This document shows positions 27,293 to 35,997 of a stretch of 64,000 bases of DNA, piece after piece. The notes beneath the pieces were generated by a model, which saw only the letters and a program-made list of their open reading frames with translations, searched no databases and was not told the DNA's origin. Each line of letters begins with the position of its first letter. Position 1 is the first letter of the stretch. A program made the position numbers and the translations under genes. The DNA is from Sphingobacterium sp. UBA2700 (GTDB lineage: Bacteria > Bacteroidota > Bacteroidia > Sphingobacteriales > Sphingobacteriaceae). The stretch spans positions 161,909-225,908 of the forward strand of contig DELI01000029.1 in the NCBI GenBank assembly GCA_002354335.1. Reading direction: 5' to 3'.

Positions 27293-28403
27293 AGAAGTGA
27301 CACGGATGAGCTCCGTATTGCACTATAATGAACAAAAGGTTCTTTCTGCGAAAGCGCGCTTGATCGACTGCTGTAACTTCCCCTTGCCCTTACAGCAGAT
27401 TACAAGCTCGTTCTATCAGTCTTACCTCAAACATAGAAACAACTTGAATTTGAGGTCTCAGGTAAAGAGCCTCCATATCATACTGTCATTCTCCAATGAG
27501 CAGTCGAGTATCCCCCTAGAGCAATTGCGGCAGCTCTCCCGGGAATACATGACCTTAATAGGTTTTAGGGACCAGCCGCATCTTACCTATCAGCATATGG
27601 ACACTACAGTTCCTCACCTTCATATCGTGACCACCGCGATCGAAGCTAATGGAAATCGGATAAACACCAGTAAGCTGTTGAAACGGCGATCCCTTCCTGC
27701 TGTGGAAATTTTAGTAAGGAAGTATAGCCTTAACCGCACGCCGAAAACCATTGATCTGATCCAACTGGATAAAAAACGTCCCACTCGATTGCAGTACGGA
27801 ACATCAGCGACCAAACACAGTATGGAGCACATCATCCGGTTTGTTCAAAAACGGTATTGCCTCACCCATCTAGCGGAGTGGAATGCTGTTTTGGCCTCCT
27901 ATGGGATCAGAACAGTTCCGTTGGCAAAAAGATCTGCAGGAGCACATCCTGGCTTGCTGTACTTCAGTATGGATTCTCAAAACAAAAATATAGGCACGGG
28001 AATCCTCGCCAGCCAATTGAAGACCAAACCTACCTATTGGAATTTAGAACGTCTTTTTAAGATGAACGCTTTCCGAATTTCTGCAAAGAGCAGGGAAACG
28101 CGAATGCAAATCAAGTTGCTTCTCTCCAACCACCAGATTTCTGATCATCAGCTAAGTTCTGAACTATCGAAGCGGGGTATTGGCATTTATCATGCTCCTC
28201 TTCAAGATGGAGAAAGCAAAGTGATGCTAGTGGACCATATCCACCATTGTGTGCTGAGCTCGCTGAGTCAAGGGCTGACAAAAGAAGCTTATCAAGAAAT
28301 CGCCAGTGCTTCAAAGCGCCTGCAGAGCCCCAATGGCCCTTGCGACCGGAATTGTACCGAGCTCAAAACTACTACACAGAAAGCTTACCGGAACCGTTTT
28401 TAG
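27276..28403 (+). CDS. Relaxase/mobilization nuclease (MobB-like, Relaxase domain)
   Basis: This 375-residue relaxase nicks DNA at the transfer origin. Its N-terminus MYARIEEVTRMSSVLHYNEQKVLSAKA fits the family start with a Tyr (in HYNEQKV) as probable nucleophile. Around residues 105-123 the metal-binding histidine motif HLTYQHMDTTVPHLHIV is intact (H-x-D...P-H-x-H). The second ATG at 27306 would remove the conserved first strand, so 27276 is preferred. The C-terminal half is basic and variable. It lies between the accessory protein and the coupling protein, all in one operon. Confidence 0.9.
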   Translation: MYARIEEVTRMSSVLHYNEQKVLSAKARLIDCCNFPLPLQQITSSFYQSYLKHRNNLNLRSQVKSLHIILSFSNEQSSIPLEQLRQLSREYMTLIGFRDQPHLTYQHMDTTVPHLHIVTTAIEANGNRINTSKLLKRRSLPAVEILVRKYSLNRTPKTIDLIQLDKKRPTRLQYGTSATKHSMEHIIRFVQKRYCLTHLAEWNAVLASYGIRTVPLAKRSAGAHPGLLYFSMDSQNKNIGTGILASQLKTKPTYWNLERLFKMNAFRISAKSRETRMQIKLLLSNHQISDHQLSSELSKRGIGIYHAPLQDGESKVMLVDHIHHCVLSSLSQGLTKEAYQEIASASKRLQSPNGPCDRNCTELKTTTQKAYRNRF

Positions 28404-28404
28404 C

Positions 28405-30393
28405 ATGAATACGGGAGAAAATATCGAGGCGCTGCGAAAAATAAGCGACATGTGCAGAGTTTTGGCGTTCTGCCTTTTGATCCTGCATATCCTTTTGGTG
28501 GTGGAAGGCAGCTTTGCTATATCTCTTCTCCACTCGCCATGGGTAGAACGTCTGAAGAATATCTTGCTACAGACTGCCCTATTCAGAACTTATCATTTTG
28601 CGAAAATACTGGCTCTTGCGTTTTTGCTGTTATCGTTGATAGGCACCAAAGGAAAAAAAGAGAAAAGATTCAGAGTTGGCCCCGCACTGCTCTGTATCGT
28701 AAGTGGGTTCATCCTCTACCTTTTGAACTCGGTCGTTTGGTTTACTCCCTTAACGCGTCAGATGCAGTCCCTGTTTTATACCTTCACTTCGATTGCTGGA
28801 TTTCTGCTAATCATCAGAGGATTTACGCAGATCACTAGAGTGATTCGACAACGCTTGTTAGCTAAAGACATCTTTAATCGCGACAATCAAACTTTTCCAC
28901 AACAAGAAGAGCTCATCGAGAATGAATACTCTATCAATTTGCCCTGCCGCTACCGTTTGAAGAACAAAGTCCGCCGGAGCTGGATAAACATCATTAATCC
29001 TTTCAGGGCGCTCTTAGTGTTAGGTAACCCAGGTGCGGGCAAGTCCTACTTCGTTATCCGCCATGTCATCTCCCAACATATAAAAAAGGGGTTTGCCATG
29101 TTCGTGTATGATTTCAAATACGATGACCTGACGCAGATCGCGTACCATCACTGGAAGCTCTCCCAACAAAACAAATCTGTTAAAAGTCGTTTTTTCTGCA
29201 TCAACTTCGATGATCTGCGACGCTCACATCGGTGCAACCCTTTGGAACCGTCTGCGATGACCGATATTTCAGACGCCGCAGAATCGGCGAGAACCATTTT
29301 GTTGGGATTGAACCGAGATTGGATAAAGCGCCAAGGAGATTTCTTTATCGAATCATCGATTAACCTTTTAACCGCCGTTATATGGTATTTACGCCGATAT
29401 CAGGACGGTGAATTTTGCACCTTGCCTCACGTCATAGAACTTATGCAATTGGACTACGATAGGCTTTTCTCTCTGCTACGCACCAATAAAGAAATTGAAG
29501 TGTTGATCAATCCATTCGTGAATGCTTATATTAACAATGTAATGGAACAGCTGGAGGGACAAGTCGCATCTGCAAAGATTGCGCTTGCCAGACTTTCCTC
29601 GCCCCAACTCTACTTCGTGCTGTCGGGCAATGACTTTAACTTGGATATTAATAACCCAATGGATCCTAAGATCGTGTGTATGGGCAACAATCCACAGAAG
29701 ATTCAAATCTATGGTGCAGTGCTATCGTTATACGTCAATCGTCTTATCAAGCAGGTCAATCGAAAGGGTATGCAGAAGTGCAGCTTGATTTTCGATGAAT
29801 TTCCGACAATCTACCTCAATAATATCGACAGTTTGATTGCTACAGCGCGAAGCAATCGAGTAGCCACTTGTCTAGGCGTTCAAGACATTAGCCAGCTGCG
29901 AAAAGACTATGGCCGCGACCTGGCCGACGTCATCATGAACATCGTGGGAAACGTTATTAGTGGCCAGGTTTCAGGTGAGACTGCTCGTCAGTTATCCGAA
30001 AGAGTAGGAAAGATTATGCAGGATAGGGAGAGCGTATCGATAAATGATTCGGGAACCTCTATCAGTCATTCTCAACAGCTCGACCTGGCCGTTCCTGCAT
30101 CTACAATATCATCTCTTTCCTCAGGAGAATTCGTAGGTGTGGTCGCCGACGAGCCTCAAACGCCCATAGAATTGAAAAGCTTCCATGCGCAAATTCTTAA
30201 TGACCACAGTGCATTGAAAGCTGAAGAGTCAGCATATGAGCCGATTCAATTGATCAACCCTATCGATGATTCTTTCGTAAAAGAAAACTATTTACAGATA
30301 AAAAAGGACGTTTCTGAAATAGCATTCTCAGAAATCGAACGATTACTCTCCGACCCAGAATTGCAGCACTTGGTCCTTAGTAAGACGAAATGA
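28405..30393 (+). CDS. Type IV coupling protein (MobC/TraG-VirD4-like)
   Basis: Starting at 28405, one base after the relaxase stop, this 662-residue protein begins MNTGENIEALRKISDMCRVLAFCLLILHILLVVEG. It has membrane segments within about residues 1-150, then Walker A GNPGAGKSYFV near 207 and Walker B SLIFDEFPTIYL near 460, plus ATARSNRVATCLGVQDISQLRKDYG, typical of VirD4/TraD ATPases with the YWGG-less Bacteroidota form. It delivers the relaxase-DNA complex to the channel built by the tra genes. Note that TraG (15193) is the VirB4-like ATPase in this naming system, a different protein. Confidence 0.92.
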   Translation: MNTGENIEALRKISDMCRVLAFCLLILHILLVVEGSFAISLLHSPWVERLKNILLQTALFRTYHFAKILALAFLLLSLIGTKGKKEKRFRVGPALLCIVSGFILYLLNSVVWFTPLTRQMQSLFYTFTSIAGFLLIIRGFTQITRVIRQRLLAKDIFNRDNQTFPQQEELIENEYSINLPCRYRLKNKVRRSWINIINPFRALLVLGNPGAGKSYFVIRHVISQHIKKGFAMFVYDFKYDDLTQIAYHHWKLSQQNKSVKSRFFCINFDDLRRSHRCNPLEPSAMTDISDAAESARTILLGLNRDWIKRQGDFFIESSINLLTAVIWYLRRYQDGEFCTLPHVIELMQLDYDRLFSLLRTNKEIEVLINPFVNAYINNVMEQLEGQVASAKIALARLSSPQLYFVLSGNDFNLDINNPMDPKIVCMGNNPQKIQIYGAVLSLYVNRLIKQVNRKGMQKCSLIFDEFPTIYLNNIDSLIATARSNRVATCLGVQDISQLRKDYGRDLADVIMNIVGNVISGQVSGETARQLSERVGKIMQDRESVSINDSGTSISHSQQLDLAVPASTISSLSSGEFVGVVADEPQTPIELKSFHAQILNDHSALKAEESAYEPIQLINPIDDSFVKENYLQIKKDVSEIAFSEIERLLSDPELQHLVLSKTK

Positions 30394-30763
30394 TGATCTG
30401 ATGGAATAGACCGCTAGCTGGGGCAGGCGGTATACGGCAGTCGAGCTCTGTTGATTCCTCGCCCTTAAGAGAAATTTCATCTGAATCTAAATCCATAAAT
30501 TACCGATCCTCAGGGGTACAAATTACAACCGGCCGGATACGTCGCGCCCATAAACCGTCTTATTTTTAGGACAGTATTTATCGATTGTCGACATCTTGTT
30601 ATTGTCTGATTTTTCCCTTCGAAATAATTTTTTTTCCAGTTTCTTTAAGTTGGATAACCAAATGTTAATTGGAGTAAGAAAGTACGTCGATTGCAAATTT
30701 TGCATTGAAGTTGCAAGAATATTTCAAAACAACTAATAAACATTCACCATAACAACTAATATC
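30394..30763. other. Spacer after the mob operon
   Basis: No gene or strong hairpin is seen. A 60-codon minus frame (30523-30705) is Lys/Asn-rich low-complexity translation of AT-rich DNA and is not supported. Confidence 0.4.
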
Positions 30764-30877
30764 ATGAAAAGCATAGAAGAAAAAGCAGCAAATTTAGGGT
30801 TAGAGAGAGGCTACTATTTACTCCTTATGGCCATTTTGGAAATGGATGAAGATAAAAAAGGTAAAGATGCGGCGTAG
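30764..30877 (+). CDS. 37-residue hypothetical small protein
   Basis: The frame reads MKSIEEKAANLGLERGYYLLLMAILEMDEDKKGKDAA, an amphipathic helix-like acidic peptide. It has no strong ribosome-binding site, but its composition is more protein-like than its neighbourhood. The role is unknown; small regulatory proteins are common in this part of such elements. Confidence 0.35.
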   Translation: MKSIEEKAANLGLERGYYLLLMAILEMDEDKKGKDAA

Positions 30878-31091
30878 CGTGCAGATCTACGCTCGTCTAA
30901 CTATCCCATGGGTTCTATTTATTGCCAACATATCAAGCAACATGTAGAGCCCATTGTTATTTTATTTTGACTGCGAAAAAAAAGAAAGGTGAATCAGTTA
31001 AAATTTTTTGTGTTCTGCCGAATGTCAACTGAAAATTTAATTTGAATCACACCAATTGATCGGAAGTTGGTTTACCCATATAAAAAAACTT

Positions 31092-31295
31092 ATGAAAAAG
31101 ACTTTGACATTCAAGCGTTATGTTACCCTCGAACAAGCTAGTGATATCCAGTTAACCTCCAACTTTATAATAGAAATCGAAGACATTTTACGTAAGATTG
31201 AGGAGGTCAAGGAATTTACATATAAAGGCTATTCTGATGAAAACTTTAGAAACCAAGTTTTGCTACGAATAAAGTTCGAGGTTGACTGGCGTTAA
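31092..31295 (+). CDS. 67-residue hypothetical protein
   Basis: From the ATG at 31092 it reads MKKTLTFKRYVTLEQASDIQLTSNFIIEIEDILRKIEEVKEFTYKGYSDENFRNQVLLRIKFEVDWR. This is a plausible small alpha-beta protein with no signal or membrane segment. I do not recognise the family. An upstream ATG (31056) would add 12 residues. It stands alone between the mob operon and the convergent RteC-like gene. Confidence 0.4.
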   Translation: MKKTLTFKRYVTLEQASDIQLTSNFIIEIEDILRKIEEVKEFTYKGYSDENFRNQVLLRIKFEVDWR

Positions 31296-31467
31296 CTCAA
31301 CATGTCAGCGATCGCGCAGAGAAACGACTTGGATCTTTGTAAATAAAGTCTAACAATAGTTTATGCTGTATTGAAGGCTTTTACTGATTCCGCTAAGACT
31401 ACTGCGATAGGCCTAGTACTGGCTCATAAACGCCGGATGTGCGCAGATCGATCCACAAGCGGTCGCA

Positions 31468-32652
31468 TCAATAGTCTTTTATTTTCTCAATCATTTGATG
31501 CAATTTATCGATCACAAAGCTCTTATCTCTATGCTCTGGATGGTACGATTTTACTCTAATAGAAGAGGGGGAGAGCGTCGACCTATTGTCGGTTGCAATA
31601 TATGGAATCATCGTTTTGAATACCATATTTAACGAACGCGATTCGATCATTCTCACCTCATCAGCGGCACGCAAAACAATCGCAATCTGATCACCCGAAA
31701 GCCCGCAGCGAATTTTCTGCTTAGGTAGGGACACCTGTTGGGCAAGCGGCGCTTTTATGGATGGATTCGACACCCCATGATCAGCGAGCGCCGTGGTCGA
31801 GCGCAGAAAAGCGATTTCCGCTTCAAACCATTTCTCGATGAACTGATCGAGCGACCAATAGCCCGGATTCAAGCAAATACGCGGCTTACGATGGAGCTGC
31901 CTAAACGAGCGCAATCGATCCATCAAATAGAGCAGCTTATCTTCGGATTTCTCCAATAGCGAGAGCTGGCTTTCCATCTTGGCGATCATCAGATCCATGA
32001 CAGCTTTGGAATTGAAGTTCATATACACAAAGAATCGCTCTATGGCCTCAAAGGACTTGTGCGAGTTGTCCCAATCCCACTCATGTATCCTGCGAACAAG
32101 TGCATTCATATAATCTAATGAAGATTTACTGAACACGCAAGGGGAGCTGACGCGCTCTGCGAGCCGCACGAAGTGCTTGCTGAGAAGCTCGCTAAACAAA
32201 CCCGAAGGAAGAAGTGAGCTTACCGATTGAAATTCTGCCGAGATCTGAGCTACGCGTGCTTTTAAATTTGAGTCAGGGAGCGGATCAGGGAACCTGAGTA
32301 AATAGCCATAGCGTTGTTCCAAATATTTTCCTAGTCCGGCCAGTACGTCGGTCAATGTATCCAACAGGAGCGATTGTCCATTATACCAGCTCGGATCCTT
32401 GTGAATTCTTGCAATCAGGATTTCTTGGAGATGTAATGCCTCTAAATAGTGCCGGGACAGGAAACGCTGCAGTTCAATTTCTTTTGAGATAGAACATACG
32501 GCTTCCTTGATGGCGATCTGAAAATTTAGCTGCTCACGGCGCGTTCGCTCGGCTATACCAGCTTGCTGATCTGGAACCATATCCTCTGAATCGGAAACAA
32601 GGCGATGAACGAGGTTATCGAAGTAATGCAAAATATATTTTCTAGATTTCAT
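31468..32652 (-). CDS. RteC-like regulatory protein of a conjugative transposon
   Basis: This 394-residue soluble, mostly helical protein has a middle section (DYMNALVRRIHEWDWDNSHKSFEAIERFFVYMNFNSKAVMDLMIAKMES) and a C-terminal section (KIRCGLSGDQIAIVLRAADEVRMIESRSLNMVFKTMIPYIATDNRSTLSPSSIRVKSY). These resemble RteC, the helix-turn-helix activator that controls excision of CTnDOT-type elements. The resemblance is of pattern only. If right, it would control transfer or excision of this element. It faces the mob operon convergently, and the LytTR genes lie upstream in the same direction. Confidence 0.6.
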   Translation of the reverse strand: MKSRKYILHYFDNLVHRLVSDSEDMVPDQQAGIAERTRREQLNFQIAIKEAVCSISKEIELQRFLSRHYLEALHLQEILIARIHKDPSWYNGQSLLLDTLTDVLAGLGKYLEQRYGYLLRFPDPLPDSNLKARVAQISAEFQSVSSLLPSGLFSELLSKHFVRLAERVSSPCVFSKSSLDYMNALVRRIHEWDWDNSHKSFEAIERFFVYMNFNSKAVMDLMIAKMESQLSLLEKSEDKLLYLMDRLRSFRQLHRKPRICLNPGYWSLDQFIEKWFEAEIAFLRSTTALADHGVSNPSIKAPLAQQVSLPKQKIRCGLSGDQIAIVLRAADEVRMIESRSLNMVFKTMIPYIATDNRSTLSPSSIRVKSYHPEHRDKSFVIDKLHQMIEKIKDY

Positions 32653-32750
32653 AAATTAACTTATTGGGTAGTGGTCGATCATATTTAGGCACGGCAGAGC
32701 CCGGGCCATGCTAACGCACGGCCATAACGCCAAGTAAAGCCTAACTCAAC

Positions 32751-33497
32751 TTAAATCTTATTTGTCTCTAAAAAATTTCTAAGGTCTTTATAAACCGATA
32801 ACTTGCCCGCATGGATCGGCTCTTTTATGAGATTCAATTTTATGCTTTGGTCAACATAGGAATGGAAATACATAACGTTAAATACCGTAGATTGGGCGCA
32901 ACGGATGAAGAAATTTGTTGGGAGCAGGCTCAGCACGTAATCGAAACTTTCCCTGCTGACAGCCGGTATTAAGCCGTCGTTCTGGTAGATCAAAAGGTGC
33001 CTGCCCGATTTTGTAATGTAGATAATGTTCTTGAACTCCACCCGGGTTCGCATAAACTTCGTATGGCCTTTTACCTGAAAGAAATGGTCGTAATGGTCCA
33101 AAGTCTTTGGAAGCCCGAGGTCTGGAAGTTGGAGGTTGAGCTGCTCGTTAATTCGCTGCATGGATCGCTTCAATCGAAGCGGGGAGACTGGTTTGAGTAG
33201 GAAATCTACCACGTTGCGCTCGTAACCAGGGTCTTCAAACTGCGCATGGGCAGAATAAAAGACTACTTTAGCGTCACTACGAGGCATGGAAGATAAAAAG
33301 TCAAATGCGTCCATCGATCCAAGTTCCACGTCCAAGATAATCAGGTGTACTTCGTTGATGCGCAAGTACCGTAGCGCTTTCATCGGATCGGTAAAGGTGC
33401 GTTCTACTTTAATATATTCAATTTCTTTCATGATTAATATCAGATGATCGATGCTCGCTTGCTGATCATCGACAATGATTGCGCTCCACTGTTTCAT
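32751..33497 (-). CDS. LytTR-family response regulator
   Basis: This 248-residue protein has a receiver domain (about 5-120) with IIVDDQQ, phospho-Asp in LIILDVELG, VVFYSAH and FLLKPV. A LytTR DNA-binding domain (about 140-240) follows, with FFQVKGHTKFMRTRVEFKNIIYITKSGRHLLIYQNDG and the closing FFIRCAQSTVFNVMYF. LytTR regulators bind imperfect direct repeats and commonly control peptide, bacteriocin or surface functions. It is 18 bases downstream of its kinase, with which it forms a two-component pair. Confidence 0.92.
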   Translation of the reverse strand: MKQWSAIIVDDQQASIDHLILIMKEIEYIKVERTFTDPMKALRYLRINEVHLIILDVELGSMDAFDFLSSMPRSDAKVVFYSAHAQFEDPGYERNVVDFLLKPVSPLRLKRSMQRINEQLNLQLPDLGLPKTLDHYDHFFQVKGHTKFMRTRVEFKNIIYITKSGRHLLIYQNDGLIPAVSRESFDYVLSLLPTNFFIRCAQSTVFNVMYFHSYVDQSIKLNLIKEPIHAGKLSVYKDLRNFLETNKI

Positions 33498-33515
33498 TTT
33501 TTTATTGTTTAGTGA

Positions 33516-34565
33516 TCAAATGTCTGTGATTTTCAGTTCGACTTTAAAGGTCTGTTGGAATGTTCCGAAGCTGAGGCTTGCGCGATCTTTGAATACGAAA
33601 TCCAATCGTTGCTTTAAGTTTGCTAGCCCTAATCCGTGGCTTGCAAACGAAGATTTATGTAAAGGAAGTGCATTTTCCATACGAACTAGGTAAGCGTTTT
33701 TTTCTACGTCAACTCGTATGCGCACCGGACGGCTCTGGCAGAACACATCGCCATGTTTGAACACATTCATCAGCAAAGTAAGCAAGCTAGTAGGTGGGAT
33801 GACCACGCCATGAATATTTCCGGAGACCTTCCAATCGATATACATGGGACGCCCCGCGAGTTGCTCTTGGATCCGCTGATACTGCTGACATACTTCGATC
33901 TCCCGTGCCAAAGATATCGTTCGGGGACTTTCCGGTAGGCAGCAGATCATGAAGAAGCGGATCAGTTCGTACATTTCAAGCAGTTGATCTTTCATGGGAA
34001 GATCATATTCGTGCAACTGATTATGCCAAGATTGGAACACATTGACCAACAGATGCGAGGGGACAGGCAGGGAAAGTGCACTGTACTGAAACTCTTTTCT
34101 CAGACGCTCCTCTTTCAATCTTGCTTCCATTTCCCTGAGACTGTTTTCCCAGGCCAGTCTGCGTCTTGCATTCAGATGGGAAAGTACCGCCAAAAATGTA
34201 AAGTGGCCGATGAAAACCAAATAATTCTGCAGGAACTGACGCCATTGGAAATCTCTTCCGGCAACCAAATATTTCCCATAGACCATACTCATCCCGGACT
34301 CGGGTCGGGTCAGCAGATACAGCAATATTCCAACACTCCCGTAGACCGTAAAAAAGCCGAGACCAGCACTCCAGTACTTCCTTTGCGAAAAATATTGCTC
34401 AAGGATCCAGGAAATAGAGTAAAATACATACATAAAGCCAGGAACAGAAAGCAGAACAGTTGCAATTGGAAGCTCGGGGTTCCCCAACAGATTAATAAGG
34501 TAGAAATAAAAAGTATAGCATATCCAGAGCCAAACATGTTCTTTTATTTTCATATGAGATTCCAT
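33516..34565 (-). CDS. LytS-type sensor histidine kinase
   Basis: This 349-residue protein has four apparent membrane segments in the first 140 residues and no extracellular sensing domain. A coiled-coil linker follows, then the His_kinase domain with PVPSHLLVNVFQSWHNQL in place of the usual NPHFLFNTLN (phospho-His retained). The ATPase domain has LLMNVFKHGDVF where ENAxxHG is expected, and the G-box GLGLANLKQRLDFVF. It partners the LytTR regulator. The loss of the N-box Glu is unusual and may lower kinase activity. ATGs at 34565 and 34553 are both possible. Confidence 0.85.
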   Translation of the reverse strand: MESHMKIKEHVWLWICYTFYFYLINLLGNPELPIATVLLSVPGFMYVFYSISWILEQYFSQRKYWSAGLGFFTVYGSVGILLYLLTRPESGMSMVYGKYLVAGRDFQWRQFLQNYLVFIGHFTFLAVLSHLNARRRLAWENSLREMEARLKEERLRKEFQYSALSLPVPSHLLVNVFQSWHNQLHEYDLPMKDQLLEMYELIRFFMICCLPESPRTISLAREIEVCQQYQRIQEQLAGRPMYIDWKVSGNIHGVVIPPTSLLTLLMNVFKHGDVFCQSRPVRIRVDVEKNAYLVRMENALPLHKSSFASHGLGLANLKQRLDFVFKDRASLSFGTFQQTFKVELKITDI

Positions 34566-34636
34566 ATTTTAACAAAAAAGCGGGCACTCCTGATGGGTTA
34601 AAATACATTTTATGAACCATAAAAATACAAAATATT

Positions 34637-35584
34637 CTACTCTGTACAAATCCTTGTCATCAGTTGTCTATATGTCGTTTCGCTGATCGAAAAAACCTCA
34701 TATGATTGACAGTCGAGTGCTTGATATCCTGTTCCATTGACCCACGGAATCATGTCCTCTACAAAAGCTCCTCGTCTGGGGAGCCCCTGTGGCACTGCTT
34801 GCTCATGAAGGTAATACCAGGCCTCCCAAAGATATGGAGATTGCCATAGCGAGTGAGAAAAATCGATATAGAGTTTCTCTAGAATACAGCGGATATTGTT
34901 TCCTCGCAATTCGCCCGAGGGTGATGATCGTATCGGCGAAAGCATCCGTGGATCATGCGACTCATCCAATAGCAGGTGGACAGGCAAGCCAAGCAAAGCC
35001 GCTATACGCAGGTAACCGTAGCGAACGTTCAATGTTGTCCCCAAAAACGGAACGGACATCAGATTCCCTTGTTGAGCGGGCGATGCGCCGTAATTACCAT
35101 CGGCAAAAACAAAAGGATGGAACTGTTCGTGGACTTTTTGGCGTAGCTGAAAGAAGAGTCTCGGGTCTTCGGCCATTAAAAAACAGAGACGTCCGCTCGG
35201 GTGATATCTTTCAAGCGCTCTTGTATAGTATGTAATAAAATTTGGGGCTACCTTCCGAGATATGATTAAACAAACCGAAATACCTTGCTGGATTAGGCGA
35301 AAAGGTAAAAATTGGTAAACTCCATAATGAAAACTAACCCAGAAATGTGGGATGTCCATAAAGGGGGAAAGGACGAGCGCATCCGCACCGACACATTGTT
35401 CGATCGCATCGGGATGAGCTCTTGAACGATGATGAGCGAAGGACTCAAATTTTTCAAAAAATTGCAAACCAGCTGCTAAATCTTGGTTAGCGAAAACATT
35501 TTTAAAATTTGCAGTGACGTATGCCAATCGCCGCTTTGTTGGTGCATCCATCTGCTGGAAGCATTCAAAAAGGTGTTGGTCCAT
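34637..35584 (-). CDS. Acyltransferase-like (LPLAT-fold?) protein of unknown function
   Basis: This 315-residue soluble protein sits just upstream of the LytS-type kinase in the same direction. The block ALVLSPFMDIPHFWVSFHYGVYQFLPFRLIQQGISVCLIISRKV resembles the start of lysophospholipid/lipid A acyltransferases (H...G then a Val/Ile-rich strand), and HPFVFADGNYG...VPFLGTTLNVRYGYLRIAALLGLPV resembles their later core. Only the first His-containing motif looks catalytic, so I call the fold with caution. No membrane anchor is seen. Its link with a LytTR system and a small peptide gene suggests modification of a secreted peptide or lipid (inference). Confidence 0.45.
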   Translation of the reverse strand: MDQHLFECFQQMDAPTKRRLAYVTANFKNVFANQDLAAGLQFFEKFESFAHHRSRAHPDAIEQCVGADALVLSPFMDIPHFWVSFHYGVYQFLPFRLIQQGISVCLIISRKVAPNFITYYTRALERYHPSGRLCFLMAEDPRLFFQLRQKVHEQFHPFVFADGNYGASPAQQGNLMSVPFLGTTLNVRYGYLRIAALLGLPVHLLLDESHDPRMLSPIRSSPSGELRGNNIRCILEKLYIDFSHSLWQSPYLWEAWYYLHEQAVPQGLPRRGAFVEDMIPWVNGTGYQALDCQSYEVFSISETTYRQLMTRICTE

Positions 35585-35997
35585 TTTTAGACTTTTTATT
35601 TGCAGAACAGGACCATGTAGTCTGAGTACAAGAAGGGATAAAACTAGCGTGTTCTGGTTAGAACACGCCAGCTAAACCTAGAAAGGGAATACAATATTGC
35701 ATTTTCTATCATCTGGATCGTCCTGTCCAAATATTCGCTGCTCTGGGCGAGCCAATAACCGGTTGGAATGAACCTGGGCATTTCCCATTTCTTGCATCAA
35801 CTCCATAGTCGTTTTTTGTTCTTGTAAGCAATACTCCGGTCTCGCACCGGAATTACGGCTTCTGGCCTAGAAGTCTTCTGATCGATCGAAACAAAAATGT
35901 CTTTTTACCAGAGAACATTGAAAAAACATGTATCAACTCGCCCTATTTGCGGTGTATTTATATAAGTTTATTCGATTTGACTGCTTATTATACGTTT
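35585..35997. other. Divergent control region with two hairpins
   Basis: The stretch lies between the acyltransferase-like gene and the Crp-like gene. It holds the 9-base-stem hairpin at 35647-35668 and a TCCGGT...ACCGGA repeat at 35835-35851. I see no gene in it. Confidence 0.5.
35647..35668 (-). promoter_or_regulatory. Hairpin in the leader of the acyltransferase-like gene
   Basis: The perfect 9-base arms GCGTGTTCT and AGAACACGC enclose a 4-base loop. On the minus strand it is followed by TAGTTTTATCC about 60 bases before the gene, so it could be an attenuator, or an operator for a dimeric regulator. Confidence 0.45.
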
